DNA from: JARRJY01 sp037388705
GTDB taxonomy: Bacteria > Pseudomonadota > Gammaproteobacteria > UBA6429 > Thiohalophilaceae
Direction of reading: 5' to 3'
NCBI GenBank assembly: GCA_037388705.1
Contig: JARRJY010000019.1
Coordinates: 1-30,374 of the forward strand
DNA length: 30,374 bases
Position numbers and translations under genes: made by a program. The notes beneath the pieces were generated by a model. It had not been told where the DNA came from. It ran no database searches and was given only the letters and a program-made list of their open reading frames with translations. This document shows positions 15,618-23,000 of the stretch, piece by piece (position 1 is the stretch's first letter; each line of letters begins with the position of its first letter).

Positions 15618-17234
15618 CTATAAAGCATCGGATGAGCTGTCGGTCACTTTTGAGCGATTTTCTCTGAGTGACTTCGGGACAAGCGTTACTAGCTGTTTAC
15701 CTTTGTAAATAGTAAATAGAAGAATAGAAGCCAGGGTGAACAGATGAATTTCAGGGAACGAAACAAGCTGATGGCCCAGTGCCTCCCATCTCAAAACGGG
15801 TATACAGAATACAGTAATTACCGCTGTCCAGAAAAGTCTCACCATTGCCACATGTTTACCTTTTGTGTCCAGTATCTTATAAAAGTTGTCTACCAGGGAA
15901 GAGAGAATTATGACAGGGAGTAACACCGCGAAGCCTTCCGGCGCAGGGTAATAAAGATCTACAAATGAAACAGCTAACCCAGTGCTCATAATCACCAGGG
16001 TAAAAATCACAGCCAGCCGGGGTGTGCGATTCATTTTTTTGGGGAAAAATACTCTTCCCATAATTACGAAGAAAATTATGATACTCAGGGTAATCGTTGT
16101 AGTGAACAGATCATTCCGAGTCAAAGCAAGCGCAAGTAAAGAAGGGGTAAAAACACCGTAGTTCTGAATCCCGATAAAGTGCCGGAAAATAACAGTAATT
16201 AATACACCAAGGGGCAGCAGGAATAATGTTGCGAGTACGTTCCTGGTATCCTGAGAAAGCCTGCTCAGATCAAACAGGAACAGAACATTACTGGAGTCTT
16301 CTTTCTCTGGAATGAATTTATATCGCGTTTCAATAAGGTCGAAATTTGCTTCAAGATTTTTACCATTAGAGATTGAGACAATGTCTAATGAATTGTATCG
16401 AAAAGGTACATATTTACTGGGGAGTTTATATTTATAACCATTGTAAAGATCAAATGAATGCCAGCTTTCATTAAAATACACTTCAGCCCAGTAATGAGGC
16501 TGAATGTCCGGTTGTTCTCTGAAAATAAAGCCAGTTACGATACGGGCCGGAATTTTTGCTGCGCGGGATAAAGCAACAAAAAGATTTGCCTGTTCAGCAA
16601 CAGTAATTTTCTTTTCGCCTATTGTTTCCGATGCGGAACGAACAGATGGTGGATGAGATAAATTACTAACAGTGTATGTCCGTACATATCGAGAAATAGC
16701 TTCTACCAGCTCTTTTTTATCATCTGATGTTTTTTGTAATTCATTCAGGAAATCAGTAATTTTATGATGTTGTATATCCAGTTCATTGCTATCACTAAGG
16801 TATTTTTCCCTGGCTTCTGTGTTGAGAGGTAAATTTGAAAACTTGATTCGTGGGTGTTCACTAATGTGAATCAGAAATTCGGCATCTATATCAATTTTAC
16901 CTGCCTTGTCCGGCATAAAGGCGATAATGGTTTTACCATCAAACTTGTTTTTACTATATCGAATAGTACTGTAAGGATGGTTTAATGACTGCCTGATTAG
17001 CCTGCTATTGATAGTTGCCGATGGTGGACTAAGCTTAACTACGGTATCATTTCCTTCTGCTTCAAACTGAAGATTGATAGTAAAGCTCCATATTGAATCA
17101 GTAGAAGCATATATTTGTGTAAACACTAAGCGTAATGACAGGATAGTAATTGACAGAATGGCTAAAGCAATGACGATGCGCCATATAATATTGCTCTTGA
17201 TTTCCACTGTTGTGTTGGCTGAAGAATCTGTCAT
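15618..17234 (-). CDS. Inactive transglutaminase-like protein fused to seven transmembrane helices
   Basis: 538 residues. One transmembrane helix at about residues 14-34 is followed by a periplasmic beta-rich region and a transglutaminase-like domain. The domain keeps the histidine and aspartate positions (PHYWAEVYF, WHSFDLYNGY), but the cysteine position reads TVAEQANLF with no cysteine, so it should be catalytically dead. The C-terminal third is a cluster of hydrophobic helices (from LATLFLLPLGVLITVIF to LASILLFTIY), matching the 7TM part of the Transglut_i_TM/7TM_transglut family. Comparative genomics links this family to RimK-type ATP-grasp ligases and retropepsin-like proteins, exactly the neighbours here. 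It is divergent from that operon across 65 bp. Probably a membrane receptor or scaffold for a peptide tag. Confidence 0.85.
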   Translation of the reverse strand: MTDSSANTTVEIKSNIIWRIVIALAILSITILSLRLVFTQIYASTDSIWSFTINLQFEAEGNDTVVKLSPPSATINSRLIRQSLNHPYSTIRYSKNKFDGKTIIAFMPDKAGKIDIDAEFLIHISEHPRIKFSNLPLNTEAREKYLSDSNELDIQHHKITDFLNELQKTSDDKKELVEAISRYVRTYTVSNLSHPPSVRSASETIGEKKITVAEQANLFVALSRAAKIPARIVTGFIFREQPDIQPHYWAEVYFNESWHSFDLYNGYKYKLPSKYVPFRYNSLDIVSISNGKNLEANFDLIETRYKFIPEKEDSSNVLFLFDLSRLSQDTRNVLATLFLLPLGVLITVIFRHFIGIQNYGVFTPSLLALALTRNDLFTTTITLSIIIFFVIMGRVFFPKKMNRTPRLAVIFTLVIMSTGLAVSFVDLYYPAPEGFAVLLPVIILSSLVDNFYKILDTKGKHVAMVRLFWTAVITVFCIPVLRWEALGHQLVSFPEIHLFTLASILLFTIYKGKQLVTLVPKSLRENRSKVTDSSSDAL

Positions 17235-17299
17235 TGACTTGTTAAATAATAAAGTATCTTTTTATTAGTATTTATCCAGGCAAGTATAGGTAATCATAT

Positions 17300-17794
17300 A
17301 TGAAAAACCAAACAGCTAGATTGATTATAGTTTGCCTATTTGGTTTGTACTGCAGTGTATCAGGAGCTGCTGAGAAAAAGACCATAGGCTGGGTAGAGCC
17401 AATCAGTATCGATGGAGGCAAGTTTACCTTCCTGGCAAAAATAGATACCGGGGCTGATGGATTATCTATTAATGCCCAAGACGTTAGGCAATTTGAGAAA
17501 AATGGTCAGAATTGGGTGAGTTTTATAATCACTAATGGCAAAGGACGTGAGCACCTGATTATGAAACCGATTATTTCCTACGTTCGGGTGAAAAGAAAAG
17601 AGATGAAATCAGAGCGACGTCCCGTGATAATGATGGATGTCTGTCTTGATCAACATCATAGTGAAGAAAAAGTGAACCTGGTAAATCGTGGTAATTATAA
17701 GTACCAGGGGTTAATTGGCAGAAGGTTTCTTGAGGGGCATTTTCTGGTTGATTCGGAAATTACGAATACAACAAAACCGAAGTGTAAATTTTAG
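17300..17794 (+). CDS. Exported retropepsin-like protein (RimK-associated 'ATP-dependent Zn protease' family)
   Basis: 164 residues with a signal peptide (LIIVCLFGLYCSVSGAA, cleavage near residue 24), so periplasmic. The family is annotated as an ATP-dependent zinc protease (PF05618), but the visible motif is that of a single-domain aspartic protease: FLAKIDTGADGLSI with catalytic Asp49, and later GLIGRRFLEGHFLVD matching the hydrophobic-hydrophobic-Gly element. No HExxH zinc motif is present. It would work as a homodimer if it resembles retropepsin. First gene of a four-gene operon, 18 nt before its cytosolic paralogue; only a weak AGG precedes its ATG. The exported location pairs it with the 7TM transglutaminase-like protein opposite. 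Confidence 0.82.
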   Translation: MKNQTARLIIVCLFGLYCSVSGAAEKKTIGWVEPISIDGGKFTFLAKIDTGADGLSINAQDVRQFEKNGQNWVSFIITNGKGREHLIMKPIISYVRVKRKEMKSERRPVIMMDVCLDQHHSEEKVNLVNRGNYKYQGLIGRRFLEGHFLVDSEITNTTKPKCKF

Positions 17795-17812
17795 AATCAT
17801 TAATTCAAATAT

Positions 17813-18253
17813 ATGACTAAAAAAATGATTACAGTCGGATGGCGTGAATGGGTTTCCTTACCAGAATTAGGTCTTACCCATATCAAGGCCAAAATTGACA
17901 CGGGTGCAAAAACATCCTGTTTGCATGCCTTTGAAGTTGATGCATACACAGAAAATGGGGTTGATATGGTGCGCTTTATTATGCACCCGGTACAAAAAAA
18001 TACCGAAATTATTCAGGAATGTAAGGCCAGAATTATTGATCAACGCGAAGTCAGTGACTCCGGTGGACATAAAGAACTACGCTATGTCATCATGACTGAA
18101 CTTAAACTGCCAGACACTTCATGGGACATTGAAGTAACACTGACAAACAGGGATACAATGGCGTTTCGTATGTTGCTGGGACGTGCTGCAATGGAAGGGC
18201 GTATGTTAGTTGATCCCAAGGCATCATTTCTTCTTGGAACCAAAACCGAATAA
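17813..18253 (+). CDS. rimB: RimB-like cytosolic retropepsin-like protein
   Basis: 146 residues, no signal peptide. Same PF05618 fold as the preceding gene: KAKIDTGAKTSCLHA with Asp29, and FRMLLGRAAMEGRMLVDP near the C-terminus. In Pseudomonas the equivalent, RimB, is encoded with RimK and modulates its ribosomal protein S6 glutamylation; the gene here is directly upstream of rimK by 6 nt, so I assign RimB-like function by context. Whether it cleaves glutamate tails or only binds them cannot be read from the sequence. No obvious Shine-Dalgarno sequence; an in-frame ATG at 17825 is an alternative start. Confidence 0.82.
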   Translation: MTKKMITVGWREWVSLPELGLTHIKAKIDTGAKTSCLHAFEVDAYTENGVDMVRFIMHPVQKNTEIIQECKARIIDQREVSDSGGHKELRYVIMTELKLPDTSWDIEVTLTNRDTMAFRMLLGRAAMEGRMLVDPKASFLLGTKTE

Positions 18254-18259
18254 AGAATT

Positions 18260-19165
18260 ATGAATATCGCTATTTTATCGAGAAACAAAAACCTTTATTC
18301 AACAAAACGACTGGTCGAGGCTGCAGAGCAACGTGGCCATAAAGTTCAGGTGATTGATATTATACGCTGTTATATGAATATGGCCTGTAATCGACCTGAG
18401 ATTCATCTTGCTGGTGAAAAATTGCCGAACTTTGATGCGGTTATACCGCGTATTGGTGCATCGGTAACGTTTTATGGTACTGCTGTGTTACGCCAGTTCG
18501 AAATGATGGGGACCTTTCCTTTAAATGAATCAGTAGCCATTACCCGTTCACGAGACAAGTTGCGCTCGATGCAGTTGTTTTCCCGCAAAGGCATAGACAT
18601 GCCCGTTACCGGTTTTGCCAGTAAACCGGGTGATATACAAGATTTGATTAAAATGGTTGGTGGTACGCCAGTGGTAATTAAACTTCTGGAAGGTACCCAG
18701 GGCATTGGCGTGGTGCTGGCTGAAACCAAGAAAGCCGCGGAAAGTGTAATCGAGGCTTTCATGGGGCTGAAAGCGCACATACTGGTACAGGAATTTATCA
18801 AGGAAGCCGGCGGTGCTGATATTCGTTGCCTGGTAGTGGGAGACAAGGTCGTTGCTGCCATGATGCGTCAGGGTGCGGAAGGCGAGTTTCGCTCCAACCT
18901 TCACCGCGGGGGAAGTGCCAGCATAGTTAAAATCACACCCAAAGACCGTAAAACAGCCGTGATGGCAGCCAGGACCATGGGTTTGAATGTTGCCGGTGTT
19001 GATTTATTGCGTTCCGAAAGAGGGCCCCTGGTCATGGAAGTTAATTCCTCGCCTGGCCTGGAAGGAATTGAAAAATCAACCGGCAAGGATGTGGCGGGAA
19101 TGGTTGTCGAGTTTATTGAAAAAAATGCCAGCCCTAAAAAAACGAGAACACGCGGTAAGGGCTAA
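18260..19165 (+). CDS. rimK: RimK alpha-L-glutamate ligase (ribosomal protein S6 modification)
   Basis: ATP-grasp ligase that adds glutamates to the C-terminus of ribosomal protein S6 and can make poly-alpha-glutamate. 301 residues, like E. coli RimK (300), and nearly collinear with it: MNIAILSRNKNLYSTKRL, NFDAVIPRIGASVTFYG, LNESVAITRSRDKLRSMQL. ATP-grasp elements are VVIKLLEGTQGIGVVLAE, LVQEFIKEAGGADIRCLV, FRSNLHRGGSAS and the metal-binding MEVNSSPGLEGIEKSTG. The C-terminal tail is short and basic (KKTRTRGKG). It lies 6 nt after the RimB-like gene and 3 nt before the deacylase-like gene. The ribosome-binding site of the next gene lies in its own last codons. Confidence 0.95.
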   Translation: MNIAILSRNKNLYSTKRLVEAAEQRGHKVQVIDIIRCYMNMACNRPEIHLAGEKLPNFDAVIPRIGASVTFYGTAVLRQFEMMGTFPLNESVAITRSRDKLRSMQLFSRKGIDMPVTGFASKPGDIQDLIKMVGGTPVVIKLLEGTQGIGVVLAETKKAAESVIEAFMGLKAHILVQEFIKEAGGADIRCLVVGDKVVAAMMRQGAEGEFRSNLHRGGSASIVKITPKDRKTAVMAARTMGLNVAGVDLLRSERGPLVMEVNSSPGLEGIEKSTGKDVAGMVVEFIEKNASPKKTRTRGKG

Positions 19166-19168
19166 TCG

Positions 19169-20179
19169 ATGCCATTTACAATTTGCGGGGTAGAAATCAA
19201 ACCGGGTGAGAACAAAATCATTGATTTACCCACTACCCAGTTTTATACCAATACCCACGTTACTATTCCCATCCATGTCATTCGTGGCAAGAAAGATGGG
19301 CCGCGTTTGTTCGTCTGTGCTGCCATTCATGGTGATGAAATCAATGGTGTTGAAATCATACGGCGTTTGCTCAAGAAGAACCTGAGAAGGATGAAAGGTA
19401 CGTTAATCGCCATACCCATCGTAAATATACATGGATTTGTTCAGCAGACTCGCTATTTGCCAGACAGAAGAGATTTAAACAGAAGTTTTCCTGGTTCAAA
19501 AAAAGGCTCTCTCGCTGCACGCCTGGCTTATACGTTCATGAAAGAAATTGTCGAAAAATGTACCCATGGTATAGATGTGCATACCGGTGCTATTCATCGA
19601 ACAAACCTGCCGCAAATCCGTGCTAATCTTGACGATCCGGAAACAGCGAGATTAGCGAAAGCTTTTTCAGTACCGGTAATGCTTAATTCAAAAATCAGGG
19701 ACGGTTCATTACGGGAAGCAGCAAGCGAACTGGGTATCCCGATGTTGCTGTATGAGTCAGGTGAAGCGTTACGATTTGATGAAGTATCTATCCGTGCTGG
19801 CCTCAGGGGAATAGTGAAAGTAATGACTGAACTGGGAATGCTGCCCAAACCATCCAAAACAAGCCGCATCCACAAAAAAACAACAATTGCACAGGGCAGC
19901 TCCTGGGTCAGATCGCAAAGTAGCGGGATTGTACGGACAAAAGTTGAGCTTGGTGATCATGTTAGCAAGGGGCAATTACTGGGAGTGATTAATGATCCCT
20001 TCGGTGAAAATGAAACCAGGATTAATTCACCCTATGATGGCATTGTTATCGGAAGGGTAACCATTCCCCTGGTATATGAAGGTGATGCGCTATTTCATAT
20101 TGCTTACTTTGGTGAAATAGAAAAAGTGGCAGAAAATGTTGAGGCTTTCGTTGAGCATATAATGCCAGAAAACACCTAG
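19169..20179 (+). CDS. Succinylglutamate desuccinylase/aspartoacylase-family zinc carboxypeptidase
   Basis: 336 residues. Zinc-dependent M14-like hydrolase; the family removes acyl groups or acidic amino acids. Metal ligands are His54 and Glu57 in AAIHGDEINGVE and His138 in GIDVHTGA, with catalytic Glu196 in LLYESGEA. The substrate-arginine segment PDRRDLNRSFPG is intact. The C-terminal ~95 residues form a beta-barrel lipoyl-like domain (SSGIVRTKVELGDHVSKGQLLG), as in the long form commonly encoded beside rimK. AAGGG 9 nt upstream within the rimK 3' end supports the start. Its place in a rimK operon suggests it trims glutamyl or acylated glutamate products, but its substrate is not known. Cytosolic. 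Confidence 0.88.
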   Translation: MPFTICGVEIKPGENKIIDLPTTQFYTNTHVTIPIHVIRGKKDGPRLFVCAAIHGDEINGVEIIRRLLKKNLRRMKGTLIAIPIVNIHGFVQQTRYLPDRRDLNRSFPGSKKGSLAARLAYTFMKEIVEKCTHGIDVHTGAIHRTNLPQIRANLDDPETARLAKAFSVPVMLNSKIRDGSLREAASELGIPMLLYESGEALRFDEVSIRAGLRGIVKVMTELGMLPKPSKTSRIHKKTTIAQGSSWVRSQSSGIVRTKVELGDHVSKGQLLGVINDPFGENETRINSPYDGIVIGRVTIPLVYEGDALFHIAYFGEIEKVAENVEAFVEHIMPENT

Positions 20180-20195
20180 TTACCTCCTGAGATTT

Positions 20196-20591
20196 TTAGT
20201 TGAATTCTTTCAGGCAGCACTTTCCTGAAGGATTTCTAATTTCGCAGTCACAAGCAGATTGTCTGGTTTGTTCAGTTACAAAATCCCTGCATGTTGCTTT
20301 GTTATCTTTAAGGTTATCTTTTGATATATCAAAACAAAAACATATAGTGTTACTTCGGACAGTTTTCTCTGTGCGCATATCATTTGAATTGATCAGGCTT
20401 GCATCTTCACTAAAGTAAACAACATCACATTGAGGGTCATCACAGTAGTAATAAGCCTGCTCGGGTAACTGGCGGGCCCATGGGCGCGTCACCTGGTGCA
20501 AAATGGTCTTGCGTTTTACCTGCTTGTAGTATTTGCCATTAACAGGACAGGGAGCCGTTTTTGTTGAAGTATGCGAATTACAGGTACTCAT
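20196..20591 (-). CDS. CopZ N-terminal-type Fe-S/zinc metallochaperone domain protein
   Basis: 131 residues from the ATG at 20591 (a TTG at 20594 is the alternative). Eleven cysteines in the pattern of the zinc/[2Fe-2S] N-terminal domain of CopZ: YYYCDDPQCDVVYF (C50, C55), TICFCFDIS (C84, C86), SACDCEIRNPSGKCCL (C114, C116, C125, C126). It ends there, with no HMA copper-binding domain, as in stand-alone putative Fe-S metallochaperones. At the N-terminus CPVNGK replaces the usual CPxCG, so one expected cysteine is asparagine; zinc binding may be altered. No signal peptide. Convergent with the rimK operon across 16 bp. No metal transporter, Cop or Mer gene is adjacent. Confidence 0.78.
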   Translation of the reverse strand: MSTCNSHTSTKTAPCPVNGKYYKQVKRKTILHQVTRPWARQLPEQAYYYCDDPQCDVVYFSEDASLINSNDMRTEKTVRSNTICFCFDISKDNLKDNKATCRDFVTEQTRQSACDCEIRNPSGKCCLKEFN

Positions 20592-20602
20592 CAATCTTTC
20601 TT

Positions 20603-20744
20603 CTATTCCAGGTAAAAAAGTAATTTAAGTGATTCTAATACAAAGACTATTATATGGAAAATTAGTTCGAAAAATTGATTTATAGTATCTTTTATTGGCA
20701 AAGATAATGCTCCTGTCATGCTAGCGGAGCCAGCAGTTGGCATC
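20603..20744 (-). CDS. Candidate small membrane protein upstream of the CopZ-like gene
   Basis: Minus-strand frame ending with TAG 11 nt before the CopZ-like ATG. From the ATG at 20744 it is 46 residues, ending in a hydrophobic segment (QFFELIFHIIVFVLESLKLLFYLE). No clear ribosome-binding site precedes that ATG; an AGGAG lies inside the frame, 8 nt upstream of a TTG that would give a shorter protein. The 86-residue frame from 20863 has an unlikely composition. Low-confidence: supported only by hydrophobicity and placement. Confidence 0.28.
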
Positions 20745-20920
20745 TTGTTAAATATTATGTTTAATTGGTAGACCATGGGTTGGTCAGAATAAAAGTAGAA
20801 AAAGTATGCAAATTTTTGGCCTGCGCTAAAGCCCAATAAACGACAAGAATTATCACGAACCACGGTGCAATATAGTGGTGAACTGAAAAGAACAACAACT
20901 CAGAAGAAAAAGGTATAGCC
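20745..20920. other. Gap before dctP (part of the 326-base gene-poor stretch 20595-20920)
   Basis: AT-rich, presumed to hold the dctP promoter and possibly the promoter of the minus-strand CopZ-like gene. AAAAAGG at 20907-20913 is the dctP ribosome-binding site. I found no convincing -35/-10 pair, sigma-54 element or terminator. Confidence 0.4.
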
Positions 20921-22030
20921 ATGAAAAGACGCGATTTTGTAAAAAAACTCGGAGCTGGTTCTATTGCAGTCGGTGCAGCATTGACCACAGGTTGCGCAAA
21001 GAAGGAAGAGTCAAAGACAGCCGATACTGGCGTAGCAAAAACTTATAACTGGAAAATGGTCACGACATGGCCGAAAAATTTTCCCGGCCTGGGAACCGGT
21101 GCGAATAATGTGGCCAGGTTAATTACCGACATGAGCGGTGGTCGGATCCAGGTGAAAGTTTACGGGGCCAAGGAACTGGTACCTGCATTCGAAGTGTTTG
21201 ATGCGGTTTCACGTGGTACCGCGGAAATGGGGCACGGTGCAGCATATTACTGGAAAGGAAAAAGTGAGGCAGCCCAATTTTTCGCTGCTGTACCCTTTGG
21301 TTTGACAGCCCAGGAAATGAATGGCTGGCTATACCATGGTGGTGGTATGGAGTTATGGGAAGAAATCTATGCCAAGTTTAACCTAGTGCCGGCGGCAGCT
21401 GGCAATACTGGTGTACAAATGGGTGGCTGGTTTAACAAGGAAATCAATTCTGTTGAAGATCTCAAAGGTTTGAAGATGCGAATTCCGGGTCTGGGCGGTG
21501 AAGTATTAAAACGTGCCGGAGGTACGCCGGTAAGTTTGCCGGGTGGAGAACTTTATACTTCACTGCAGTCAGGTGCGATTGACGCGACGGAATGGGTTGG
21601 TCCGTATAACGATCTGGCTTTTGGTCTGTATAAAGCTGCCAAGTATTACTATTACCCGGGCTGGCATGAGCCTGGCACTACCCTGGAAGCCATGGTTAAC
21701 AAGGAAGCATTTGATGCGCTGCCGCAGGATTTGCAAAGTATTGTGTTAAATGCCTGCAAGGTAGCAAATCAGGATATGCTGGCTGAATATACGGCTCGCA
21801 ATAATGCAGCCCTGCAAACACTGATTAATGAGCATAACGTACAGTTGCGCCAATTCCCTGATGATGTATTGAAGAAATTAAAAACCTTATCGGATGAAGT
21901 TGTTGCTGAAGTGGCAACAAAAGATGAAATGACACGCAAGGTTTATGAGTCATTCAGGAAATTCCGTGACCAGGCAAAAGAGTGGCATGCTGTCTCAGAA
22001 CAGGCGTTCATGAAAGCCCGTGCCAGCTAG
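20921..22030 (+). CDS. dctP: TRAP transporter solute-binding protein, TakP-like, Tat-exported
   Basis: 369 residues. Extracytoplasmic receptor of a tripartite ATP-independent periplasmic transporter. The N-terminus MKRRDFVKK is a twin-arginine signal, and the hydrophobic region ends in TTGC, so it may be a Tat-exported lipoprotein anchored by Cys25. The TakP-type features are visible: NWKMVTTWPKNFPGLG start, GLKMRIPGLGGEV with the ligand-binding arginine, and ATEWVGPYNDLAFGLY followed by YPGWHEPG. TakP-like receptors bind 2-oxo acids such as pyruvate, so a monocarboxylate or oxo-acid is the inferred ligand. The permease genes dctQ and dctM lie 1 kb away on the other strand, so the transporter is encoded in two transcription units. 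Confidence 0.93.
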   Translation: MKRRDFVKKLGAGSIAVGAALTTGCAKKEESKTADTGVAKTYNWKMVTTWPKNFPGLGTGANNVARLITDMSGGRIQVKVYGAKELVPAFEVFDAVSRGTAEMGHGAAYYWKGKSEAAQFFAAVPFGLTAQEMNGWLYHGGGMELWEEIYAKFNLVPAAAGNTGVQMGGWFNKEINSVEDLKGLKMRIPGLGGEVLKRAGGTPVSLPGGELYTSLQSGAIDATEWVGPYNDLAFGLYKAAKYYYYPGWHEPGTTLEAMVNKEAFDALPQDLQSIVLNACKVANQDMLAEYTARNNAALQTLINEHNVQLRQFPDDVLKKLKTLSDEVVAEVATKDEMTRKVYESFRKFRDQAKEWHAVSEQAFMKARAS

Positions 22031-22040
22031 TGTTCAAATG

Positions 22041-22070
22041 AAGCGGAAGATGATGCATCTTCCGCTTTTT
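22041..22070 (+). terminator. Intrinsic terminator after dctP
   Basis: AAGCGGAAGATG (22041-22052), ATG loop, CATCTTCCGCTT (22056-22067), then TTT and an AT-rich stretch. 12-bp perfect stem between the convergent dctP and msrB genes; it may serve both. Confidence 0.85.
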
Positions 22071-22071
22071 A

Positions 22072-22467
22072 TTAGTTTTCTTCCAGATCCAGTGATGCCG
22101 AGTTGATGCAATAACGTAAGCCGGTGGGTTGTGGACCATCCGGAAAGACATGGCCAAGGTGTGAATCACATTTGGCGCAACGTACTTCGATACGGTGCAT
22201 GCCATGACTGTGATCGTGGTACTCGGTAATACTCTCATCATTGACAGGCTGCCAGAAACTGGGCCAGCCACTACCGGAATCATATTTTTCAGTGGATTTA
22301 AAGAGAGGCTGTCCACAACATGCACAGTTATAGGTGCCGGGTTTTTTGCAGTCATGATAAACACCGGTAAAAGCGCGTTCCGTACCATGCTCACGACAGA
22401 TGCGATATTGTTCATCGCTGAGCTGTTCGCGCCATTCCTGTTCGCTTTTTTCTATTTTTTCACTCAT
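22072..22467 (-). CDS. msrB: Peptide-methionine (R)-S-oxide reductase MsrB
   Basis: Reduces methionine-R-sulfoxide in proteins using thioredoxin. 131 residues, single-domain (no MsrA fusion) and without a signal peptide, so cytosolic. Structural zinc cysteines are Cys48 and Cys51 (CACC, with an extra Cys50) and Cys97 and Cys100 (CAKC). Catalytic Cys120 lies in GLRYCINSASL. SGSGWPSFWQP, MHRIEVRC and DSHLGHVFPDGP are conserved substrate-pocket stretches. It lies 18 nt downstream of the unknown 165-residue gene on the same strand and is probably cotranscribed with it. Convergent with dctP. Confidence 0.96.
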   Translation of the reverse strand: MSEKIEKSEQEWREQLSDEQYRICREHGTERAFTGVYHDCKKPGTYNCACCGQPLFKSTEKYDSGSGWPSFWQPVNDESITEYHDHSHGMHRIEVRCAKCDSHLGHVFPDGPQPTGLRYCINSASLDLEEN

Positions 22468-22485
22468 AAAAAAGAATATGAAAGC

Positions 22486-22983
22486 TTATTTAAACAGTCT
22501 CGAAATCTGTTGTTTGATGTCTTCAATATAGCATTTAATTTTGTAGTAAGGGTTTGTTAATTCTCCTGGCGATACATTTACCAGCCAGCCCGTTTCTAGT
22601 GAATAGCTAAACAGAACCATATTGTCTTTGCCAGCAGGAGTCACGTAGACATTCTTTCTCAGGCGACGGCTCAAAGTAGCTATTAAACGCATAATGATTT
22701 TTCGTTGAGCCATATTCTCAAGAGCAGAAGGTGCAAACAATATTTTTATATTGTTGGCATTGGTAATCAGGGCCTGTAATTGTATATCAGCAAGCTGAAT
22801 ATCAAGTTGTATCGGGTGATCATTTTCATCAATGATATGAAGTGATGGATCCAGGGATATTAATTGCTCGTTAATAGACAGGTTGAGGTGGGCATCGCTT
22901 TTCTCCAGGAAACGATACAATTTTTGCCAGTGATCAGGCGTAACATTATCAATCACTATCTGTAGGACTAGGGGTTTAGGCAT
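22486..22983 (-). CDS. Conserved-looking hypothetical protein, unknown function
   Basis: 165 residues, no signal peptide or transmembrane helix, so cytosolic. Alternating strand and helix pattern with short segments such as LVLQIVIDNV, NNIKILFAPSALEN and NVYVTPAGKDNMVLFSY. No catalytic motif, cysteine cluster or Walker motif. I do not recognise the family. It follows dctM by 17 nt and precedes msrB by 18 nt on the same strand, so dctQ-dctM-this gene-msrB may be one operon. The frame spans its whole gap with no competing frame, which supports it as coding. Confidence 0.72.
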   Translation of the reverse strand: MPKPLVLQIVIDNVTPDHWQKLYRFLEKSDAHLNLSINEQLISLDPSLHIIDENDHPIQLDIQLADIQLQALITNANNIKILFAPSALENMAQRKIIMRLIATLSRRLRKNVYVTPAGKDNMVLFSYSLETGWLVNVSPGELTNPYYKIKCYIEDIKQQISRLFK

Positions 22984-23000
22984 ATGTTAAGTGTAGCAAG

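Noticed and set aside
20745..20863. Upstream extension of the small hydrophobic frame to 86 residues
   Set aside because: The added part has an unlikely aromatic-rich composition and no ribosome-binding site.
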